Source of the DNA: Dermacentor variabilis
Taxonomy: Eukaryota > Arthropoda > Arachnida > Ixodida > Ixodidae
NCBI RefSeq assembly: GCF_050947875.1
Contig: NC_134572.1
Coordinates: forward strand, 119,016,709-119,080,708
Reading direction: 5' to 3'
Length of the DNA: 64,000 nt
Numbering within the stretch: position 1 is the first letter of the stretch; the number at the start of each line of letters is the position of its first letter. The notes below the pieces were generated by a model. The model had not been told where the DNA came from. It did no database searches and saw only the letters and a program-made list of their open reading frames with translations. This document shows, in pieces, positions 56,042-64,000 of this stretch. The position numbers and the translations under genes were made by a program.

Positions 56042-58495
56042 GTCAGGGCACGAACGACGAGCTCCTCACAGAGCTCAGAAACCGGTACATAGGCACAAAT
56101 GCACAAATCCCCCAGAAGCCATACACTGGTCCGGAGAATCTTAACCTAGACGCACCCATCCTAGAGGCTGAAGTACGAGCCGTCTTGCTGAAACTCCGAA
56201 CTAAATCTGCACCAGGCCCCGATGGCATAACAAATAAGACCCTCCGAAATCTAGACGACGTATCTATCACTGCCCTAACAGAGTACTTCAACCACTGTTG
56301 GGAAGCAGGTTCTATCCCCTCGCAATGGAAGCATGCACAAATAATATTCATACCTAAACATGGTAAGCGACTACAGCTCGAGAACTTACGCCCGATCTCT
56401 CTGACCTCATGAGTAGGAAAACTCATAAAGCACGTTATACTTAACCGCCTCCACAATTTTGCGGAGGGCAACAACTTATTCCCGAACTCCATAATTGGCT
56501 TTCGTCCAAAACTTTCCACGCAAGGCATCATGCTTCAGCTTAAACATCAAGTTCTGGACGACATATCCAAGAATGGTACCCGGGCTGTTCTGGGCCTTGA
56601 TCTTACAAAGGCCTTTGACAACGTAGCGCATCATGCTATACTAGAGAATCTGCAGTACCTAGGTGTGGGCCAGAGGACTTACAACTACATCAAAGATTTC
56701 CTCAACCACCGCAGCGCGGAACTAAGAATAGAACTACAATCGGACAAGATCCCTCTTGGAAGTCGAGACACACCACAGGGATCAGTCTTATCCCCCTTCC
56801 TCTTTAATTTAGCAATGATCGGATTACCGGAACAACTTAATCAGATTCCAGCTCTACACCACAGTCTGTATGCCGACGACATCACCGTGTGGGTGGTTAA
56901 AGGTAGCGATGGAGATGTAGAAACCACGCTACAACAAGCTGTAGAAACGGTTGAAAAGTAGGTGACCGACAAAGGCCTCGCCTACTCCCCGCAAAAATCA
57001 GAACTCTTCCTACTCAGAGCCCCTACAAAACGCAAATCCGACACTGCACCACCCCCAGAAATCACTGTGCGAGCCGGAGGAGGCGCGATCCCGGTGGTGA
57101 CCACCATCCGTGTACTAGGCCTCTTCATGCAAGCTCACGGGTGCAACGACAACACAATTCATAAACTGGAAGCATGCGTTCAGCAGACGATGCGACTCAT
57201 TTCAAGAATTGCCAACCGACACTCTGGCATGAGAGAAGCCAACCTCATAAAGTTGGTACAAGCCTTCGTTCCAGCCGCATCACCTACTTCACCCCGTACC
57301 TATGCCTCAAAGCGGCTGAGAGAAAATAGAGAGAATTATCCGGAGGGCCTATAAACAGGCTCTTGGGCTACCTATAACAACGGCCAATGCTAAATTGCTA
57401 GCCCTAGGTGTGCACAACACCCTCGATGAACTTGTGAAAACGCACCTTAGATCTCAATACGAAAGGCTAGCTCAGAGTGCCGCCGGCCGAAACATCCTCC
57501 AGAATCTCGGCATCAACTACGAGTCGGTGCAAAGCATTAAAGCAGACATTCCTCACGATCAGAGGTGCCATATCAACATTAATACACTCCCTAAAAACAT
57601 GCACCCCGAATTCCACAAGGAAAGGAGGGCCGAGTGATCTAAAGCCCTACATCAGAAATTCCACGCCTTCAAATACGTAGTCTATGTCGACGCAGCAGAA
57701 TACATAGAACGAAACTGTATGTCCCTTGCAGTGGTGGACTCCTCGGGTCAAACCGCGCTGGTGGTTCAATTTGCACCAGAAGCTCCGAAACAGCGGAAGA
57801 GGCGGCTATCACTCTGGCAATAGCCTCCGCACATTGTCATTACATTATTAGCGATTACAGAGCGGCAGTACGCAATTTTGCGAAAGGTCGGGTCTCGGCT
57901 CCCGTAAAGCGCATAGTAGACACCAACCAACACCCACGACCAATCCAGATCATTTGGGCACCAGCACACTCCTCCCTACCTGGCAGCGATGCCGCCCACA
58001 CTTCCGCTCGAGGACTCGTCAACCGAGCACCCGGACGCCTCACGCTAGGATCAGAGAGGGATCGCGTGGTCAGTTACCAGGAAATAACTCAGCACTACAG
58101 GTTAGCCAGGGCAGTGTACCCGCCAGCACACAAATCGCTTAACAAGCGACAAGAAGTAGCTTGGAGACGACTTCACACGAACACCTACCCCAACCCCGTA
58201 GCCTATCACTACTACTACCCGGACCAATACCCTAATACATGTAAGCATTGTAAGAAAAAAGCGGATCTGTTCCATATTATGTGCTCGTGCCCAGCCGAAA
58301 ATCACACAAATCACGAAATAAGTAATACTGAGCAGTGGGAGGCCGTGTTGCTCAGCTCCGACCCTGACCGGCAGGCCAAGGTCATCAAGAGAGCTGAAGA
58401 AGCCGCCCGGGCCCAGGGGCTCGTGGCTGCCTAACAACAAGGTCATCCATCAATACCTTGTTTGTAAATAAAGCCTTTACTCACTCACTCACTGC
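56042..58495 (+). pseudogene. Nearly intact non-LTR retrotransposon ORF2: RT, RNase H and 3' tail
   Basis: One frame runs from 56042 to about 57285 with only two in-frame stops (TGA 56410, TAG 56959). It reads KLRTKSAPGPDGI, LRPISLTS, NSIIGFRPKLSTQG, VLGLDLTKAFDNV, TPQGSVLSPFLFNLAM and YADDITVW, the RT blocks in order. After a frameshift, YVVYVDAAEYIE, IISDYRAAVRNF and IIWAPAHSSLPGSDAAH give a RNase H domain (its final Asp in GSDAAH). Then a C-terminal CKHCKKKADLFHIMCSC finger and TAA at 58432. An AATAAA (58468) and a TCAC tail (58480-58495) end it. The RT-RNase H order fits I/Jockey-group elements. Endonuclease and ORF1 are absent (5' truncated). Confidence 0.88.
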
Positions 58496-58499
58496 TTGT

Positions 58500-58745
58500 C
58501 TAGAGGGAGATACGCAGAAGCGAGTCCCGCTCCTCCTTGCTGAACTTGGGGCATCTCGACCCGCACTCCCAGAGCGTGTGCGCTACAGTGGTCTGCCGGC
58601 AGGACGGGCTGGCGTCGTCGCAATATACGTCGGGGTAAACTTCGTGTGGAACGGCCAGACACGGATATGTGCTGGTCGGTAACAGTCTAAGAGAAGCGGC
58701 TTGCGCCCTATTCAACTTGGGGTGATATGGTTGGAAAGACACAAG
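58500..58745 (-). pseudogene. LINE 3' coding fragment, minus strand
   Basis: The minus-strand frame reads HPKLNRAQAASLRLLPTSTY, then CRQTTVAHTLWECGSRCPKF, the same as the LINE at 62076 (HPKLNRAQAVSLRLLQTSTY) with one Cys of the finger lost. Its 3' side abuts the TCAC tail of the preceding element, so the two lie tail to tail. Confidence 0.75.
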
Positions 58746-58884
58746 ACATGCAGAAGAATTTCGTAACCTCGTTGTTAGTAGCGGGAGCGTCCCTGTGGCC
58801 GTAGGGGGGAGGGGAGTCGGCGCTTCTTACAGAGGAAGCGCGGTCGGTGAGGTCGCGCGCAGCCTCGTTAGCAGAGAAAGTGAA

Positions 58885-58998
58885 ATGATTTTTTGGAGGT
58901 CCCGCGAGGACGCGAACCCGTCGCGCAGCCGGCTACTCCCACGTCGCGACCGGCAAGTCTGGCCCACGGGCCCGGTCGCGGGCACGCCGGACAGCTAG
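58885..58998 (-). mobile_element. LINE 3' UTR fragment, minus strand
   Basis: Matches 55944-56041 in the same orientation (GACGCGAACCCGTCGCGCAG, CCGGCTACTCCCACGTCG, CGGGCACGCCGGAC). A third copy of this LINE 3' end within 7 kb. Confidence 0.75.
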
Positions 58999-58999
58999 A

Positions 59000-59535
59000 T
59001 TCGGGGGAGCACCTTCGACCTAGCCTACGTTGTCATGTCACCATGCTCATGGGCGACTCTGTCAAGTGCTGCCTTAGAATAATGAGACGATATCGGAGGA
59101 TGGGCCATATAGCCGAAGCGACAAAAATGTCAGCATTGTTACTTCACATAATGAATAAACATGACTTTAGGAATAGGGTTTGTGTTACACTGCTCGAATG
59201 CTATTCGCATCCCTTTCAACATTCATCGTGAGATGAGTTCGGCCGTACTTCTTTCTTCTTTTTTTATCACCGATGTTGACTTAAGGCATATTGTGTTGTT
59301 TATATGCGTGCTGTAAGGCCTGTGTTATGCATGAATTCGAGCACTGCTTTGCGACATCTGTTATCATGTGTCCATTGATCATAGCGGGTCGTGGCCCTGT
59401 AGCGCAGGCCAGCTTGCGGTACACAGGGCACAGAGAAAGGGATTTACAGTGGAGCTCAAGCGAATAGTCTGCGTGCATGATTCCTCCAAAAGCAGGTGCA
59501 GAAGTAAAGCAATGAAGGGGGCTAGTTGGTGAACG
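59000..59535. other. Unassigned sequence
   Basis: Nothing recognised between the LINE fragments and the Penelope-like pair. Confidence 0.4.
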
Positions 59536-59734
59536 TTCATGGTTATATTGCGCTCAGTTTTACAAACACGATATTAAGGAAGGACAGGACGTGGCCGGAC
59601 GAAGCGCAAACTACCAACTGTTTGATACTGTTAAAGAACGCGCTTATATACAAGGAGATATGGTGCGGGGGGGGGGGGGGTACATATAAAAGTATATGAC
59701 AAGGTGACGACATGTGATTATAGTTTGGGTCAGG

Positions 59735-60655
59735 CATACATCCTTCACACGCACCCGTTCGCCCTGGCAAACTCGACCTCAGCTTTGATAAGCGCGATGG
59801 ACGAAGTGCTTACGCACGTCTCTTTTTCTTTAGGTATCGCAAGCGCCTACCATATTTCTCGCTCCGTTTTTGTTTTTGATGTTCCAATGACTGTGGTGCT
59901 TTCTATTAGCGGGGAGCATTTGCACTGTTTGCAATGTGCGGCCAAGTTGCTAGGTGCTGTCAGAAGCTGGCACGTGTATTTGTGCTCCCGTAACCTATCG
60001 TTTAGACAACGTCCAGTTTGCCCAATGTATACTTTCCCGCAATATAGTGGGATTTGGTAAACAACTGAAGTAGCGCATTCCACGTACTTTTCCGCGTGCT
60101 TAGTCTGACAGACCGTAGCACTAGGGTTGGCCTCTTTGGATCCTGCGTTCACCTTCTTGCACATGCCTTTTAGTTTTTGCGGGGCGGAGAACAGAACTTG
60201 AACGTCATGGCGTTGGGCTGTCTTTTTTATCCGATGTGACAAGCCATGGATGTAAGGCAACACCACGCGTTTTCACAATTTTTTTCTGTGTTTTCTGCCT
60301 TTTCCTGTTGGCTCTGATTTCGGGCAACACGTTTTCACAGATTTGCACCACCATGCTGTTCGGGTACCCACTGTTTCTTAAGCGGCTTACTTGCAGATCG
60401 ATGCTCTCCCTCACAGCATGGTGGCATGATTTTTCGATTGCTTGACTGATGCAAGCCTTGGCGATGCCTCTTTTAATGATTTTAGAATGGCAAGAGTCGT
60501 ACCTCAGGATTTCTTTTTCTCCTCTAGTTTTGTAGCACCAGCACATGTGGGAGCCTCTGATCCTAATGTTTATATCAAGGTACTGCAATCGACCTTCGGT
60601 AGTAGTCTCGTACGGGAACTCTAAACCTTCATGTGCATTTTTGAACATGCTGATG
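59735..60655 (-). pseudogene. Penelope-like RT C-terminus and GIY-YIG endonuclease
   Basis: Minus-strand frames from 60655 leftward: ISMFKNAHEGLEFPYETTTE then GRLQYLDINI (RT strand and LD block), CHSKIIKRGIAKACISQAIE, ENVLPEIRANRKRQK, then in a second frame HGLSHRIKKTAQRHDVQVLF and YQIPLYCGKVYIGQTGRCLN then DRLREHKYTC (GIY-YIG core with catalytic Arg), LAAHCKQCKCSPLIESTTVI and STPSIALIKAEV. One frameshift near 60210-60260 and at least one stop after 59850. Part of the RT and all 5' sequence are missing. Confidence 0.82.
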
Positions 60656-60799
60656 ACAGTTTCTACGCCGTAGAAACTGTCATCAGTTTCTACGGCGTGG
60701 AAACTGTCATAAGTATACATTGGGCAAACTGGACGTTGTCTAAACGATAGGTTACGGGAGCACAAATACACGTGCCAGCTTCTGACAGCACCTAGCAAC

Positions 60800-61015
60800 T
60801 TGGCCGCACATTGCAAACAGTGCAAATGCTCCCCGCTAATAGAAAGCACCACAGTCATTGGAACATCAAAAACAAAAACGGAGCGAGAAATATGGGAGGC
60901 GCTTGCGATAGCTAAAGAAAAAGAGACGTGCGTAAGCACTCCGTCCATCGCGCTTATCAAAGCTGAGGTCATGTTTGCCAGGGCGAACGGGCGCGTGTGC
61001 ACGATGTATGCCTGA
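60800..61015 (+). pseudogene. Penelope-like endonuclease C-terminus, plus-strand copy
   Basis: AHCKQCKCSPLIESTTVIGT then EREIWEALAIAKEKETCVST, PSIALIKAEVMFARANG, ending CTMYA and TGA at 61013. Open and cleaner than the minus-strand copy, but truncated at its 5' side by the junction near 60713. Confidence 0.75.
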
Positions 61016-61206
61016 CCCAAACTATAATCACATGTCGTCACCTTGTCATATCTTTTTATATGTACCCCCCCCCCCGCACCATATCTCCTTGTATATAAGC
61101 GCGTTCTTTAACAGTTTCAAACAGTTGGTAGTTTGCGCTTCGTCCGTCCACGTCCTGTCCTTCCTTAATATCGTGTTTGTAAAACTGAGCGCAATATAAC
61201 CATGAA

Positions 61207-61925
61207 GGTGCAGAAGTACCAACACAAGACGGCACGCTACGTGCTGTTCTCTTGTACAAGTGTATATTTTACTACTCTTCGCCGCATACGTTTCCGTGTT
61301 TTTGCACCTGTTTTCAAATTATAAATCCGCATAATTTGTTTTTGTTTTTTTTAGATATCCATTTTATTATTCTGGGTATGTGGGTTGCAAAGATGCGATG
61401 GCATAGTTTTCGTATTATTTTCTAGACTTTCCTTCTATGCATAAACCTTTCAACGTCTCTTGATCCCTTCTGGTTTCGAAGTTCAAGCGAAACATTGCGA
61501 TTCAGAGAGCGAGACGCCAAAGTTATCTGCACGCTGTATGCGTGGTGTTGACTATGGGTGAGCGGCGTCTGCCGCGTTCCTTCCTTGCCATACGATGGGT
61601 TGGTTTTTGGTGACATTTACGACCCGCTTCCTTCTGGTTATGTCAGAGATCTGAGAAATCTTGCGAAGCATTTGCTGTGATTTGTAAATAAGTGAAGCTC
61701 CCGGTTGACCTGAATCAAATCGAGTATAAGACGACTTACGCTGTAACGGATCTTCCCCCTTGACCGTCTGTCTCCAGTCAGGTGATATATCATTATTTTC
61801 GTTTCTGTCACGAAACATCGCCTTTATCATTCCTACAAAAATGCAAGCGGCAGTGGCCAATTGGGATCCATTGCAAACTTATTATTTTAGATTAGTGTCT
61901 ATTTTTCTGAGCATTATCTCACCCT
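61207..61925. other. Unassigned sequence
   Basis: Nothing recognised. Confidence 0.4.
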
Positions 61926-61995
61926 GGTAGTACATGACCGGGGTAGTTGGAGAAGTATGGGAGAGGCCTTTGCCCTGCAGTGGGCGTAACCATGC

Positions 61996-62036
<41 letters not shown>

Positions 62037-62042
62037 ATGATC
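61926..62042 (+). mobile_element. RTE-type LINE 3' end with (GCT)n(GAT)n tail
   Basis: GACCGGGGTAGTTGGAGAAG, GGGAGAGGCCTTTGCCCTGC, AGTGGGCGTAACCATG and then GCT and GAT triplet runs (61993-62041). The GAGAGGCCTTTGCCCTGCAG/GTGGGCGTA text with a GAT tail is a widespread arthropod RTE 3' end. Confidence 0.75.
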
Positions 62043-62075
62043 TCATCTAAGAAACATCACAAAGTTAGTACTTGA

Positions 62076-62505
62076 GTGAACGCTCAGCAATACCCAGGGT
62101 TGACGTTATTCGGGTCCTGGACACCCCCTCACCCCAAGTTGAATAGGGCGCAAGCCGTTTCGCTTAGGCTTCTGCAGACCAGTACGTATCCGTGTCTGTC
62201 CGTTCTCCACGAGGCTTACCCGGACCTGTATCGCGACGACGCCTGCCCCTCCTGCGGCCAGACCTCCACTCTAGCACACATGCTGTGGGAGTGTGGGTCG
62301 ACATACCCCAAGTTCATCAAGGAGGAGTGGGACTCGCTTTTGCGTAGCCCCGCTCTAGAAAAGCAAATCCTGGCCGTCCAGCGTGCCCGCGACCGGGCCG
62401 GTGGGCTAGACCTGCCGGTCCCGACGTGGGACTAGCCGGGTGCGCGACGAGTTCGCGTCCTCGCCGGACCTACAATAAAGTTTATTCACTCACTCACTCA
62501 CTCAC
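62076..62505 (+). pseudogene. LINE 3' fragment: C-terminal finger, stop, AATAAA and (ACTC)n tail
   Basis: Open frame HPKLNRAQAVSLRLLQTSTY, then CPSCGQTSTLAHMLWECGST (C-x2-C-x7-H-x4-C finger), YPKFIKEEWDSLLRSPALEK and LDLPVPTWD with TAG at 62433. ACAATAAAG and an ACTC repeat follow. The fragment is intact, so it is probably a young 5'-truncated copy. Confidence 0.85.
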
Positions 62506-62509
62506 TAAC

Positions 62510-63680
62510 GCTCAGCAGGTCGGCGAATACGCGTCGACGAAGACTATGAGAGCCATTGGCTATCTACTTAATCGCTACATGGGCGTGCGGCCTTTAAGAA
62601 TCACACCCCAATTTCAAATGAAGCTGTGCCTTTCGAGTCGCTCTACTAGTCATTTATCAATTCTCGTAATTCATTCTCTGCAGCTGTGACCAATGTCCAA
62701 TGGACAACCAATGTCCATTGCATTGAGGCTACTAGATGATCGTCCATTGAGAGTACTGACGGCACCCGAACACCACCTTCCCTCTGACCATCAGCCCAAA
62801 AGGCAGTGAAATTATTTTTCTGTTTTTCTTTCTTTAAACGAATGGCTTGTGACAGCGTCCTTGACTGCATGGTGCCGTCCGCGCACGTGCACACGCTGAA
62901 TACTTTCTTCTCTCTCTCTTCTTTTTATTTTCCTTTTTCCTTCCCCCAGATTCTGGTAGACAACTAGAAGTCTCTATGGTGAACTTCCCTGTATTCTTCC
63001 TGTCTTTTCTTCTCATAATTAAACCACACACTTTAAAATGTGGCTGCATATGACACATAACATAGTCTCCATTTGGACCAAATGTGAACCCAGCGACGCA
63101 TTCAATTTTCCGAGGACACTGTGCAACATTGCGCATAACGGCCATGTAACGCTTTTGAGCTCTTGCATAAGTGAATTACTACAAAGGTAGTAATTAACCC
63201 GCGCACTTGAAATCTTGCAGACGCGTCAACCATATCTCCTTTCTTTTTACCGATTTTAACTCTCCGCCAGCTATATTTCTCCCACAGTGCGTAAATCTTC
63301 TATGCGGTTCGTAAAACACGAGCTCTGGAGCGCTTGTATAAGTAACACCCTAAAAAGGCCGTAATCAATTCCCACAGTTAAAACTTGGCACACAGATTAA
63401 ACATTACATGACCTGCATTCTCTGATAATTAATCCTAGGTGCCAGTTTTCTTTTATTCTCCGGGGCCCTGGGAAACCTTCTACACACTTAGTATAACGCC
63501 TGAAAAGAGGGAGTAAAGGGGTTATGAGTAATTATCCGCAATGCCAGTAATTAACCCTCTAACATTAAACTTTGGTTACACATCACCATTGCAAAATGCG
63601 TGCTTGGAACGATGCCTCCTAAAGGGGGTAAAACGAATTTTTAAAAATAAATACTTTCGAATCCAATATTCGTCCCAATC
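62510..63680. other. Unassigned sequence
   Basis: AT-rich with CT-rich tracts (62905-62935). AGTAATTAACCC-type words recur near 63190, 63365 and 63545, hinting at a diverged tandem repeat of about 170-180 bases. Confidence 0.4.
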
Positions 63681-63684
63681 TCTT

Positions 63685-63960
63685 CATAATTAACTTTCAT
63701 CATCGTCTTCTTCTGCTTCAGTGACCGAGGCTTATTTCTTATGCACACTGCAGGACGAAGGGATCTCCTAGCGATTTCCAATGACCCCTATCTTGCATTA
63801 GCTGAATCCAAACGTGCCTCCAAATTTCTTAATTTCATCACCCTACCAAGTTTTCTGCCGTCCTTCCCTTGGCACCCATTCTGTAACTCAAATTGTCCAC
63901 CGGTTAACTGCGCTACGCATTACATGCTCCACTACGGAGCAGTCTCTAAAAAAGAACCGA
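63685..63960 (-). mobile_element. RTE-type LINE 3' region, minus strand
   Basis: CATCATCGTCTTC at the left (inverse of a GAT-type tail), CACTGCAGGACGAAGGGATCT, CTTAATTTCATCACCCTACC and AAGTTTTCTGCCGTCCTTCC, matching the inverse of a conserved RTE 3' region in arthropods. It ends near 63960. Confidence 0.55.
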
Positions 63961-64000
63961 TATACCGATTCTTTTTCTTGCTCCCAAGAAACGTATACGC

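Larger units (their letters stand above)
59536..61206. mobile_element. Penelope-like element pair in inverted arrangement
   Basis: Arms 59536-60033 and 60713-61206 (about 495 bp) are inverted copies, each holding the end of the endonuclease ORF, its stop and the terminal tail with a mononucleotide run (G at 59669-59681, C at 61066-61078). Between them lies more of the minus-strand copy (RT C-terminus and GIY-YIG core). A 16-bp perfect hairpin (GATGACAGTTTCTACG against its inverse, 60652-60684) and a further repeat of its arm mark the join. A longer minus-strand copy plus a short plus-strand 3' copy is the arrangement typical of this class. Confidence 0.82.

Noticed and set aside
60700..61041. 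First half of a 278-codon minus-strand open frame (MTTCDYSLGQAY...)
   Set aside because: Antisense of the plus-strand Penelope-like endonuclease copy; only the part left of about 60655 is sense to the element. The mirror frame at 59704-60060 is rejected for the same reason.

Overview
This window is nuclear DNA of an arthropod, most likely a hard tick (Ixodidae). The evidence is tRNA-derived SINEs of the type described from ixodid ticks (Ruka-like), several non-LTR retrotransposon families and Penelope-like elements typical of chelicerates, short exons separated by kilobase introns, and dense microsatellites. The species cannot be fixed from the sequence alone. All boundaries below come from reading the sequence by eye; no alignment or database search was run.

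Two host genes can be supported, both on the + strand. (1) The 3' end of an IAH1-like GDSL/SGNH esterase: two coding exons (3392-3510 and 5395-5598) separated by a 1.9-kb intron, with the 5' exons upstream of the window. The expected catalytic His of its D-x-x-H motif is Asn. (2) A trypsin-like S1 serine protease spread over 21 kb in five phase-compatible exons (14275-14348, 18016-18119, 23546-23802, 33782-33927, 35204-35368). It has an R|IING activation site, the full His/Asp/Ser triad, Asp189-type specificity and four predicted disulfides. A candidate 43-nt microexon (14125-14167) and a much weaker candidate signal-peptide exon (9554-9667) may complete its N-terminus.

Nearly everything else is transposable elements and their debris. 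By region: 0-10 kb holds microsatellites, two copies of a fold-back element (one split by a SINE), a LINE 3' fragment, SINE pieces and a Penelope-like insertion with a 14-bp target duplication. 10-17 kb holds three MITE-like elements and a 2.6-kb element with arms of about 430 bp that fills the first protease intron. 19-22.5 kb holds a tandem repeat rich in CRE/E-box palindromes, a decayed gag gene and a SINE with a target duplication. 25-30.5 kb is a minus-strand LTR retrotransposon remnant with a tRNA-Leu-like primer binding site, carrying a nested 2-kb TTAA-flanked THAP transposon. 30.5-32 kb is a LINE fragment. 35.4-54 kb lies downstream of the protease and is mostly unassigned sequence, with a perfect 116-bp-arm palindrome carrying a hammerhead-ribozyme-like motif, an RTE-type LINE and MITEs. 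54-62.5 kb holds a GTC-rich degenerate satellite, an almost intact LINE with RT and RNase H, and a head-to-head Penelope pair.

The observations most worth testing are the hammerhead-like motif in the perfect palindrome at 40.6-40.85 kb, the inverted Penelope structures, the His-to-Asn change in the esterase, the TTAA/THAP element, and the candidate microexon of the protease.
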